Source: Sulfurivermis sp040755915 (lineage in GTDB: Bacteria > Pseudomonadota > Gammaproteobacteria > Thiohalomonadales > Thiohalomonadaceae). From it: 64,000 nucleotides of DNA. The notes below the pieces were generated by a model that saw only the letters and a list, made by a program, of their open reading frames with translations, did not search any database and was not told the origin of the DNA. The stretch is taken from positions 8,457 to 72,456 of the forward strand of contig JBFLWM010000033.1 in NCBI GenBank assembly GCA_040755915.1. Reading direction: 5' to 3'. Shown here piece by piece: positions 1-7,292 of the stretch. The first letter of the stretch is position 1; each line of letters starts with the position of its first letter. The position numbers were made by a program, and so were the translations under genes.

Positions 1-1188
1 CATGGCGATGTCGTGGTATTCGCTCTTGACTGCGTAGGTGCCGTCATGGCCGGAGCAACGCTCGATGACGTCCAGTGTGGTGTCCGGCACCAGGCTCAAG
101 ATATCACGCGTCTTCAGGCCGATGTTCTGCACGCGCAGGTGGCAGGGCACGTGGTAGCTCACCTTGCCCAGCGATTGCTTGAAGCCGGTGTTGAGCTTGC
201 CTTCCTTGTGGCGCAGGGCGAGATATTCGAACGGGTCGAACATGTGCTGCTTCACCTTCTGCACGCCGGCATCCTCGGGGAACATCAACGGCAGTTCCTG
301 CTTGAACATCAGCGCGCAGGACGGCACCGGTGCGACGATGTCGTAGCCGGCATCGATGGCGGCGAGCAACACCGGGATGTTGGCGTCCCTGGCGCGCTCG
401 ACCGCCTCCAGATCGCCCAGCTCCAGCCTGGGCATGCCGCAGCACTGCTCCTTTTCCACCAGCGTCATTTCGATGTTGTTGTGCTCGAACACCTTGAACA
501 GGTCTTCGGCGATGTGCGGCTCGTTGCGGTTGCCGTAGCAGGTGGCGAACAGGGCGACGCGGCCGGTGGTACGGCCGGCGGCCTCGGGCCGGCTCACCGT
601 GGTGCGATGGCCGGCGAGACGCTTGCGCGCGGTATGGCTGTGATACTGCGGCAGCAGGGCCCCGGGATGTACGCCGAGCACGAATTGCAGGCCCTGGCGG
701 AACAGGCCGATCCTGTTCACCGCGTTGACCACGGGCGCGAGGCCCGGCGCACCGGCGAGGGCGCCGACGGCGTCGGTGGCGGTGAGGATCCGGTCGCGTA
801 TCTTGAACTCGCCTTTTCTGAACTTCACCGCCTTGGCCCGCAGCATGGTGTGGGGGAAGTCGAGGTTCCACTCGTGCGGCGGCACGTAGGGGCACTTGGT
901 CATGTAGCACAGGTCGCACAGGTAGCAGTGATCGACCACCTGCCAGTAGTCCTCCTTCTTCACGCCGTCCACTTCCATGGTGTCGGATTCGTCCACCAGG
1001 TCGAACAGGGTGGGGAAGGAATTGCACAGGCTGACGCAGCGGCGGCAACCGTGGCAGATATCGAAGATGCGCTCCAGTTCTGTGAACAGCGCGCCCTCGT
1101 CGTAAAACCCGGGATTGCGCCAGTCCAGCGGGTGGCGGGTGGGGGCCTCCAGATTGCCTTCGCGGCGGGATTCGGTCGGTGCGGACAT
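1..1188 (-). CDS. (Fe-S)-binding reductase subunit, GlpC/HdrD-like (partial)
   Basis: The open frame runs off the left edge, giving 396 residues without a stop. The N-terminal part holds two ferredoxin-like cysteine clusters, CHGCRRCVSLC and CYLCDLCYMTKCP. The rest holds CCG-domain signatures (EQCCGMPRLELG and VPCHLRVQNIG), as in GlpC and heterodisulfide reductase HdrD. Such proteins relay electrons between Fe-S centres and redox partners. The ATG at 1188 follows a GGGAGGC ribosome site. It lies downstream of rubrerythrin on the same strand. From general knowledge, rubrerythrin / Fe-S protein / DUF3501 is a recurrent cluster, so a DUF3501 gene may lie just outside the window. I infer a role in peroxide detoxification; the electron donor is unknown. 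Confidence 0.85.
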   Translation of the reverse strand, partial: MSAPTESRREGNLEAPTRHPLDWRNPGFYDEGALFTELERIFDICHGCRRCVSLCNSFPTLFDLVDESDTMEVDGVKKEDYWQVVDHCYLCDLCYMTKCPYVPPHEWNLDFPHTMLRAKAVKFRKGEFKIRDRILTATDAVGALAGAPGLAPVVNAVNRIGLFRQGLQFVLGVHPGALLPQYHSHTARKRLAGHRTTVSRPEAAGRTTGRVALFATCYGNRNEPHIAEDLFKVFEHNNIEMTLVEKEQCCGMPRLELGDLEAVERARDANIPVLLAAIDAGYDIVAPVPSCALMFKQELPLMFPEDAGVQKVKQHMFDPFEYLALRHKEGKLNTGFKQSLGKVSYHVPCHLRVQNIGLKTRDILSLVPDTTLDVIERCSGHDGTYAVKSEYHDIAM

Positions 1189-1448
1189 GCTGCCTCCCTA
1201 CCTGATGGTTATGCGCATCTAGTCGCAGGGGAAACGGGGCGCGGGGGGCCGCGTTTCCCTTGCGGCCAGGGCGGGCAAAAAGGCCGGCAGAGCCTGATGC
1301 CGGTCAGTTAAGCGCCAAAGTGACGAACAACCTGTAGGAGCCGAGTCCTCCCGGCGAACATTCGCCCAGGGGACTGGGCTCCTACGCGATCACGAATCGG
1401 ATAACTGACATGCGCTACGGCAGGGCCGGCCCCCTCACCGCGACACCT
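1189..1448. other. Intergenic region between rubrerythrin and the Fe-S gene
   Basis: No gene is visible. The region holds an 8-bp stem (arms 1229-1236 and 1252-1259) around a very G-rich loop, and the palindromic repeat listed separately at 1334-1385. Either hairpin could lower read-through from rubrerythrin into the Fe-S gene, but there is no T-tract to call a terminator. Confidence 0.5.
1334..1385. repeat. REP-like palindrome (GTAGGAGC family)
   Basis: Arms 1334-1348 and 1371-1385 are complementary over 15 bases with one mismatch, separated by 22 bases. The arm begins with GTAGGAGC, the same 8 bases that begin each unit of the tandem array at 27647-27938, so the two probably belong to related repeat families. 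It sits between two genes of one operon and would form a hairpin in the transcript. Confidence 0.7.
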
Positions 1449-1871
1449 TTACTGTCCCAGGGTGTCGAGGGCCTTCTGGAAGCGGTTGGCGTGGGAGCGC
1501 TCCGCCTTGGCCAGGGTCTCGAACCAGTCGGCGATTTCGTCGAAGCCTTCGGCGCGGGCGGTCTTGGCCATGCCCGGATACATGTCGGTGTACTCGTGGG
1601 TTTCGCCGGCGATGGAGGTCTTCAGGTTGGCCTCGGTGCCGCCGAAGGGCAGGCCGGTGGCGGGGTCGCCGCACTGCTCCAGGTATTCCAGGTGGCCATG
1701 GGCATGGCCGGTTTCGCCTTCGGCGGTGGAGCGGAACACGGCGGCGACGTCGTTGTAGCCCTCCACGTCGGCCTTGGCCGCGAAGTAGAGGTAACGGCGG
1801 TTGGCCTGGGATTCGCCGGCGAATGCTTCTTTCAGGCTCTGTTCGGTCTTGCTGCCTTTCAGGTTTGCCAT
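1449..1871 (-). CDS. Rubrerythrin
   Basis: This 140-residue protein has the rubrerythrin ferritin-like fold: MANLKGSKTEQSLKEAFAGE at the start, then ESQANRRY and a second-helix EGETGHAHGHLEYL that supply the diiron ligands. It lacks the C-terminal rubredoxin-like CxxC domain, so it is the short type that needs a separate electron donor, plausibly the downstream Fe-S protein. Rubrerythrins reduce hydrogen peroxide in the cytoplasm. The ATG is preceded by GGAGGT. A 17-bp perfect palindrome lies about 80 bases upstream and probably regulates the operon. Confidence 0.93.
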   Translation of the reverse strand: MANLKGSKTEQSLKEAFAGESQANRRYLYFAAKADVEGYNDVAAVFRSTAEGETGHAHGHLEYLEQCGDPATGLPFGGTEANLKTSIAGETHEYTDMYPGMAKTARAEGFDEIADWFETLAKAERSHANRFQKALDTLGQ

Positions 1872-1948
1872 GAAACAGACCTCCTTGCTGGTGGGGTGGG
1901 TGGAATAGCAGACACCACTTGGATTCAGTCTAAATAACCCAAAAAGAA

Positions 1949-1965
1949 CTTAGACCAGGTCTAAG
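1949..1965. promoter_or_regulatory. Perfect 8-1-8 palindrome upstream of rubrerythrin
   Basis: The sequence CTTAGACC-A-GGTCTAAG is a perfect inverted repeat. Its inner part has the 7-1-7 geometry of Fur/PerR-family boxes but a different base sequence. A further half-site, GTCTAAAT, lies at about 1928-1935 on the promoter side. I infer an operator for a Fur/PerR-type or other peroxide- or iron-sensing repressor; no such regulator gene is in the window. Confidence 0.6.
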
Positions 1966-2089
1966 CGGGCGTCAATGTTTTCGGCGTGTGTGGTTCCTGC
2001 GGAATGTCCGCGGGACCGCTAAGGGTAGTACAGAAGGGGGGCCAGCGGGGACGACGGGAGGGGCGGGGTCACCCCTCCCGTCGCGGGGG

Positions 2090-2662
2090 TTACAGCTTCA
2101 CGCCTTCCACCGACAGATCCAGATACACCTCGCGCGAGGCGGGGCCGAGGTCGTAGTCGATGCCGAAATCCTTCAGTACCAGTTTGGTGGTGCCGAAGAA
2201 GCCGCGGCGCTGGCCGCCCCAGGGATCGGCGCCGGCACCGATGTGTTCGACGTCGATGGCGACAGGCCTGGTGACGCCGTGCAGGGTGAGATTGCCCTTC
2301 AGCACGGCCTTGCCGTTGCCCTTGTCTTCAAAGCCGGTGCTGACGAACCTGGCGGTGGGGAACTTGCCCACATCGAGGAAGTCCTTGCCGCGCAGGTGCT
2401 TGTCACGCTCGGCGTGGTTGGAGTCGATGCTGGCGGTGCGGATGTTCACCTCCACCTTGGCGGCGGCGGGGTTCTTTTCGTCATAGCTGAACCTGCCGTC
2501 GAAGTCGTTGAAGCGGCCATACAGCCAGGAGTAGCCCAGGTGCTGGATGCGGAACTGGATGAAGGCATGGGCGCCCTTGGTGTCGATGACATAGTCGGCA
2601 GCGTGCAGCGGGGCGGCGGCGCCGAGGATCAGCAGCAACAGCGGGATGATGGTTTTCTTCAT
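2090..2662 (-). CDS. yceI: YceI family periplasmic protein
   Basis: From the ATG at 2662 the protein has 190 residues, close to E. coli YceI (191). It has a clear signal peptide (MKKTIIPLLLLILGAAAPLHA) and the YceI lipocalin-like signatures AHAFIQFRIQHLGYSW and SIDSNHAERDKHLRGKDFLD. The family binds isoprenoid-type lipids in a barrel and is secreted to the periplasm. I preferred 2662 over an in-frame upstream start because AAAAGGAG lies just before it and the signal peptide then begins correctly. It follows the cytochrome b561 gene by 34 bases, as in the yceJ-yceI pair. Confidence 0.92.
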   Translation of the reverse strand: MKKTIIPLLLLILGAAAPLHAADYVIDTKGAHAFIQFRIQHLGYSWLYGRFNDFDGRFSYDEKNPAAAKVEVNIRTASIDSNHAERDKHLRGKDFLDVGKFPTARFVSTGFEDKGNGKAVLKGNLTLHGVTRPVAIDVEHIGAGADPWGGQRRGFFGTTKLVLKDFGIDYDLGPASREVYLDLSVEGVKL

Positions 2663-2696
2663 GGTGAGGCTCCTTTTGTGGTGAGGTCGTTGCATG

Positions 2697-3242
2697 TCAG
2701 CGGCCGAGCATGCGTCGCAGCGTGCGGTCGCGGTCGATGAAGTGATGTTTCAGGGCGCCGGCGATGTGCAGCAGCACCAGCGCCATCAGCGTGACGGCGA
2801 GGGTCAGGTGCACGGCGCCGGCGATGTCTTCCTGCTGCGGGATGGCAGTGATCGTGGCCGGAATGCTGAACAGGCCGAACACCTCGACGGCGCGGCCGTC
2901 GGCGGTGGAGATGAGATAGCCGCTGGCCATGATGGCGAACAGCAGCAGGTAGAGCAGTCCGTGCACGAGGTGCGCGGCGCGGCGCTCCAGCGGCGTGTGG
3001 CTGGCCAGCGGCGACGGCGGCGGCGAGTACAGGCGCCAGGCGAGGCGCGCCAGCATCACGACGAACAGCACGACGCCGATACTCTTGTGCAGCGCCGGCC
3101 CCTGGCGGTACCAGGCATCGTAGTAGGTCAGGCTGGTCATCCACAGGCCAAGGCCGAACAGGCCGAACACTGCCAGCGCCACCAGCCAGTGCAGCAGTAC
3201 CGCAGCGAGACCGTAGCGCTCCCTGTCGTTGCGCAGTCGCAT
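2697..3242 (-). CDS. yceJ: Cytochrome b561 family protein (YceJ-like)
   Basis: The 181-residue integral membrane protein has four hydrophobic helices and histidines placed for haem b ligation (LLHWLVAL near residue 18, LHKSIG near 52, LVHGLLY near 93, LLHIAGALKHHF near 158). Family members shuttle electrons from the quinone pool to periplasmic acceptors. Its ATG overlaps the pirin stop by one base (TGATG) and yceI follows, so pirin, yceJ and yceI are likely one transcript. Which substrate receives the electrons is not known for this pair. Confidence 0.9.
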   Translation of the reverse strand: MRLRNDRERYGLAAVLLHWLVALAVFGLFGLGLWMTSLTYYDAWYRQGPALHKSIGVVLFVVMLARLAWRLYSPPPSPLASHTPLERRAAHLVHGLLYLLLFAIMASGYLISTADGRAVEVFGLFSIPATITAIPQQEDIAGAVHLTLAVTLMALVLLHIAGALKHHFIDRDRTLRRMLGR

Positions 3243-4090
3243 CAGAACCTCCCCGCGCGGTAGTCGCTGTAGGCCTGGTGCAGCTCGGCCTCGCTGTTCA
3301 TCACGAACGGTCCGCCGCGCACCACCGGTTCGCGCAGCGGTGCGCCGCTGACCAGCAGCAGACGGCTATCTGCGTCGGCCACGATTTCGACCGCATCACC
3401 CGCGCCGAGCAGGGCGAGGGAACAGGCGTCGATGCGGCGACCGTCGATGTGTACCGCCCCCGCGAAGACATAGACGAAGGCGTTGCGCTCAACAGCGACC
3501 GGCTCCTCGAAACGCGCACCGGCGGGCAGGGTGATGTCGAAATAGCTGGCCGGCGTGATCAGTGCGCGCACCGGACCGGTGGTGCCGCGGCGGGTGGTGC
3601 CCGCGATCACCTTGACCAACGTGCCGTCCTCGCGTGTTTCCACCGGGATCGATGCGGCACCGAATTCCTGGTAGCGCGGCGCCATCATCTTGTGCGCCGC
3701 CGGCAGGTTGACCCACAGCTGGAAGCCGGCCAGCAGACCGTCCTCCTGTTCGGGCATCTCGGAATGGACGATGCCGCGCCCGGCGGTCATCCACTGCACG
3801 CCGCCATGCTTGATGACGCCGCTGTGGCCGGCGTTGTCGCCGTGGCGCATGCGGCCGTGCAGCAGGTAGGTGACGGTCTCGAAGCCGCGGTGCGGGTGGG
3901 GCGGGAAGCCGCCGATGTAATCGTCCGGGTCGTCGGAACGGAAATCGTCCAGCAGCAGGAAGGGGTCGAGCTGCGGCAGCGTCGGCCCGCCGATGAGCCG
4001 GGTCAGGCGCACGCCGTCGCCGTCGGCGGTTTCCTGGCCGCGCACCACCTGGGCGACCGGGCGTGCGGTGTGGCTGACTTTCTGGTCCAT
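3242..4090 (-). CDS. Pirin family protein
   Basis: This 282-residue bicupin carries the pirin N-terminal signature DPFLLLDDFRSDDPDDYIGG followed by the metal-binding FPPHPHRGFETVTYLL and WMTAGRGIVHSEMP. Pirins bind one Fe in the N-terminal cupin; some act as quercetinases, others as redox sensors. The ATG at 4090 follows AGGTCATC; an open frame continues upstream but the homologous part starts here. It faces a divergent LysR gene across 150 bases, a common regulator-target layout, so the LysR protein probably controls it. Confidence 0.93.
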   Translation of the reverse strand: MDQKVSHTARPVAQVVRGQETADGDGVRLTRLIGGPTLPQLDPFLLLDDFRSDDPDDYIGGFPPHPHRGFETVTYLLHGRMRHGDNAGHSGVIKHGGVQWMTAGRGIVHSEMPEQEDGLLAGFQLWVNLPAAHKMMAPRYQEFGAASIPVETREDGTLVKVIAGTTRRGTTGPVRALITPASYFDITLPAGARFEEPVAVERNAFVYVFAGAVHIDGRRIDACSLALLGAGDAVEIVADADSRLLLVSGAPLREPVVRGGPFVMNSEAELHQAYSDYRAGRF

Positions 4091-4240
4091 GATGACCTCC
4101 GCTGTATCGGGGGCGCAGTGGGTGGGGCAACGGGAATCGCGTCCCGCCCACCAGCGCCGTGGTGTTGGGAACAAGTTTAGGGTTGCCGAATAAGGAATAA
4201 AGGCGATAATCAGCAAAAGACTGTTGCGAATATTGGAACA

Positions 4241-5149
4241 ATGGACCGCTTCGACTCCCTGCAAACCTTCGTCGCCGTGGTGGAGGCCGGCAGCTTCAGC
4301 GCCGCCGCCGTGCGGCTCGACCGCGCCAAGTCGGCGGTGAGCCGGCAGCTGGCGGCACTGGAGGCGCACCTCGGCGTGCAGCTGCTCAACCGCACCACCC
4401 GCCGCCTGTCGCTCACCGAGGCGGGGCGGGAATTCCACGAGCGGGCGCAGCGCATCCTCGCCGACCTGGAGGAGGCGGAGCTGTCGGTGGCGGTGGAACA
4501 GACCGCCCTGCGCGGCCGCCTGCGGCTGGCGGCGCCGTTGTCCTTCGGTGTGCAGCACCTGGCGCCGGCGCTGGCGGAGTTTCTGACGCAGCATCCGGAG
4601 CTGGTGCTGGATCTCGACCTGGACGACCGTCGCATCAATCTGGTGGAAGAGGGTTTCGATCTGGCGCTGCGTATCGGTGAGCTGGCCGATTCATCGCTGG
4701 TGGCCCGTCCGCTGGCCCCGATCCGCATGCAGCTGTGCGCCAGCCCCGACTATCTGCGCCGCCACGGCACGCCGCGCACGCCGCAGGACCTGGCTTTTCA
4801 TGCCGGCCTGGTGTACGGCAACGTGCCGGAGGCGCAGCAGTGGCGCTTCCTCGATGCCGCCGGCAAGGTACACAGCGTGAAGGTGCCGGCACGGCTGCGC
4901 GCCAACAACGGCGACGTGCTGCTGCGCGCCGCGCTCGATGGCCTCGGCGTGGTGGTGTCGCCCACCTTCATCACCCACCGCGCCCTGGCGGCCGGGGAAC
5001 TGGTGCCGCTGCTGCCCGATTACCGGGCGCCGGGCACCACCGCGTATGCGGTGTATCCCTCGCGCCGTCATCTGCCGCAGCGGGTGCGCGTGCTGATCGA
5101 CTTTCTGGCGCAGCGCTTCGGCGCAACGCCGTATTGGGATCAGGCATGA
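4241..5149 (+). CDS. LysR family transcriptional regulator
   Basis: The 302-residue protein has the LysR winged-helix N-terminus (MDRFDSLQTFVAVVEAGSFS, then AAVRLDRAKSAVSRQLAALE) and an effector domain beginning near residue 90, of the DNA-binding / periplasmic-binding type (LRLAAPLSFGVQHLAPALAEF). It resembles the CrgA/AphB-like branch that often flanks pirin or oxidoreductase genes. The 4091-4240 gap holds an AT-rich stretch (about 4180-4240) that probably includes both promoters and the operator, but I could not define a T-N11-A site with certainty. Its end overlaps tmcA by 4 bases. Confidence 0.92.
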   Translation: MDRFDSLQTFVAVVEAGSFSAAAVRLDRAKSAVSRQLAALEAHLGVQLLNRTTRRLSLTEAGREFHERAQRILADLEEAELSVAVEQTALRGRLRLAAPLSFGVQHLAPALAEFLTQHPELVLDLDLDDRRINLVEEGFDLALRIGELADSSLVARPLAPIRMQLCASPDYLRRHGTPRTPQDLAFHAGLVYGNVPEAQQWRFLDAAGKVHSVKVPARLRANNGDVLLRAALDGLGVVVSPTFITHRALAAGELVPLLPDYRAPGTTAYAVYPSRRHLPQRVRVLIDFLAQRFGATPYWDQA

Positions 5150-7257
5150 CGGCGCCGCGACAGGTGTGGGTGCTGGCCGGTGGGCGGGAATGGGCGCGCA
5201 CGGTGGCCATGCACTACGCCTGCGACGGCATGCTGTGGCTGGGCGAGCCGCCAGCGGGTGCGCCCGGTGGTGCGGCGCGCGAGGCACACAAGTGGCTGGG
5301 GCGCGAACTGGACCTGTTGGTGATCGATGCCTGGGCCGGTTTCGATGTGGAGGCCTTCGGCGCGGCCAGCGGTGCGCTGCGCGGCGGCGGTCTGCTGCTG
5401 CTGCTGACACCGCCACTGGCCGAGTGGCCGCACTATGCCGATCCGGAATACGCGCGTATCGCGGTGCACCCGCATACGCCCGCTGACGTGAGCGGGCGCT
5501 TTCTTGCGCGCTTTGTGCGTCTGCTGCAGAGCCACGACATCAGGGTATTGGGTGAGGCCGATGCGCTGCCCGCGTGGCAGGCGACGCCAGGCAACCATCC
5601 AGCCAACTGGCATACCGCCGATCAGCAGGCGGCGCTGGAGGCGATCATGGCGATGGCGCAGGCGGCCGCGCCCGTACCGTTGGTGCTCACCTCCGATCGC
5701 GGCCGCGGCAAATCGGCGGTGCTGGGCATGGCGGCGGCGCAGTTGCTGCGCCAGGGCACGCACCGCATCGTGGTGACGGCGCCGCGCCTGGCGGCAGTGG
5801 AGACCTTGTTCGAACACGCCGCACGCAACACCGAGCGTAGGGCGGACTTCAGTCCGCCAGCCGAACTCCTGATGAAGGCAGATGGCGGACTGAAGTCCGC
5901 CCTACGATCTGCTCCGGACGAGAGTGCGGGCATTCGCTTCGTTGCCCCCGACGAGCTGCTGCACACCCTGCCAGGGGCCGACCTGCTGCTGGTGGACGAG
6001 GCCGCGGCGATCCCGGCGCCATTGCTGGAGCGCCTGCTGGCGCACTATCCGCGCAGCGTGTTCGCCACCACGCTGCACGGTTACGAGGGCACCGGGCGCG
6101 GCTTTGCCGTGCGCTTCCAGCGCGTCCTGAATGAGCGTGCGCCGGGCTGGCGCAGCGTGCGCCTGACCGAAGCGATCCGCTGGCCGGAAAATGATCCGCT
6201 GGAGCGGTTCGTGTTCGATGCCCTGCTGCTCGATGCGCAGGCGGCCGATGATACGCAGATGCGTGGCGTCGCAGCGGGTGCGTGCAGCATCGAGCGGGTG
6301 GAGCGCGACGTCCTGCTGGCCGATGATGCCCTGCTGCACCAGTTGTTCGGCCTGCTGGTGCTGGCCCATTACCGCACCAGTCCCCTCGACCTGCGCCACC
6401 TGCTCGACGGACCCAACGTCAGCGTGTGGCTGATGCGCCGGCAGGGACAGGTGGTGGCGACGGCATTGACGGTGCGCGAGGGCGGCTTCGATGAGGCATT
6501 GGCCGCGGCGATCTATCGCGGCGAGCGGCGGCCGCGCGGTCATCTCATTCCGCAATCACTGGCCTTGCACAGCGGCTTTGTCGCGGCGCCGCTGCTGTCG
6601 GGCGAGCGCATCATGCGCATCGCCGTGCATCCCGCCGCACAGCAGCGCGGCCTCGGTACGCGCTTGCTGCAGGCCATCCTCGAACAGGCGCAAGGCGACG
6701 ACCTCGATTTCGTCGGCGCCAGCTTTGGTGCCAGCGCCGAACTGCTGGCGTTCTGGCAGCGTGCGGCATTTGTGCCGGTGCGTCTCGGCCTGACGCGCGA
6801 GGCGAGCAGCGGCGCCCATTCGGTGATCGTGCTGCGGCCATTGTCGGTTGCGGGGGAGCAATTGTTTGTGGCGGCGCGGGAGCGTTTCCTGGCCCACCTT
6901 CCTGCGCTGCTGCGCGACGGCATGGAAGAGGTGGATGCCGATGTGGCGGCAATGCTGCGGCAAGGCGCACACGCCGATGACGGCGCGGAGCTGGACGCGC
7001 AGGACTGGCGCGACGTGGAAAGCTTCGTGCAGGGCTGGCGTGGCTACGAGGTGTGTCAGGTGGCCGTGCGCAAGCTGGTGCGTGCCACCATCGACCAGGC
7101 AGTGCTGGATGCCGTGCAGCGTGAACTGCTGCAACACAAGGTATTGCTGTGCGAGCCGTGGGAGTCGGTGATTGCCGCGCGGGGCTACAGCGGCCGGGCG
7201 CAGGCGCTGGCGGCACTGCGCACTGCGGTGGCGCAGTGTCGTAATGCCGCCCTGTAG
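5146..7257 (+). CDS. tmcA: tRNA(Met) cytidine acetyltransferase TmcA
   Basis: TmcA uses ATP and acetyl-CoA to make N4-acetylcytidine at the wobble base of elongator tRNA-Met. At 703 residues it is somewhat longer than E. coli TmcA (about 671). Visible parts are the N-terminal DUF1726-type region, Walker A DRGRGKS at 184-190, Walker B LLLVDEAAA near 281-288, the GYEGTGRGF helicase motif, HYRTSPLDLR, RPRGHLIPQSLA, and the GNAT core RIAVHPAAQQRGLGTRLL. The ATG at 5146 overlaps the LysR stop by 4 bases (ATGA). Residues 231-254 are encoded by a palindromic repeat inserted in frame between Walker A and B, an extension the family does not need. Confidence 0.96.
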   Translation: MTAPRQVWVLAGGREWARTVAMHYACDGMLWLGEPPAGAPGGAAREAHKWLGRELDLLVIDAWAGFDVEAFGAASGALRGGGLLLLLTPPLAEWPHYADPEYARIAVHPHTPADVSGRFLARFVRLLQSHDIRVLGEADALPAWQATPGNHPANWHTADQQAALEAIMAMAQAAAPVPLVLTSDRGRGKSAVLGMAAAQLLRQGTHRIVVTAPRLAAVETLFEHAARNTERRADFSPPAELLMKADGGLKSALRSAPDESAGIRFVAPDELLHTLPGADLLLVDEAAAIPAPLLERLLAHYPRSVFATTLHGYEGTGRGFAVRFQRVLNERAPGWRSVRLTEAIRWPENDPLERFVFDALLLDAQAADDTQMRGVAAGACSIERVERDVLLADDALLHQLFGLLVLAHYRTSPLDLRHLLDGPNVSVWLMRRQGQVVATALTVREGGFDEALAAAIYRGERRPRGHLIPQSLALHSGFVAAPLLSGERIMRIAVHPAAQQRGLGTRLLQAILEQAQGDDLDFVGASFGASAELLAFWQRAAFVPVRLGLTREASSGAHSVIVLRPLSVAGEQLFVAARERFLAHLPALLRDGMEEVDADVAAMLRQGAHADDGAELDAQDWRDVESFVQGWRGYEVCQVAVRKLVRATIDQAVLDAVQRELLQHKVLLCEPWESVIAARGYSGRAQALAALRTAVAQCRNAAL
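5836..5906. repeat. REP-like palindrome inside tmcA coding sequence
   Basis: Two perfect 24-base arms, 5836-5859 and 5883-5906, flank a 23-base loop. The arm core is GTAGGGCGGACTTCAGTCCG, a type of repeat normally intergenic in gammaproteobacteria. It is read in frame as RRADFSPP, then a linker, then GGLKSALR. From memory, in E. coli TmcA the region between VTAP and IAPD is much shorter, so the element is an insertion that kept the frame open. Confidence 0.88.
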
Positions 7258-7292
7258 GTCGGCAGAAAATTCAGCAGGGGGCCCGCGGCCTG

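Noticed and set aside
12..1311. A long plus-strand frame over the Fe-S gene
   Set aside because: The minus strand encodes a clear GlpC/HdrD-like protein with ordered cysteines; the plus frame has no domain.
4091..4594. A longer pirin reaching into the LysR gene
   Set aside because: The N-terminal extension would be antisense to the LysR HTH, and the conserved pirin starts at 4090.
4735..5145. A longer tmcA starting upstream inside the LysR gene
   Set aside because: The extra 137 residues are Arg/Ala-rich shadow sequence, and the ATG at 5146 begins the conserved protein.
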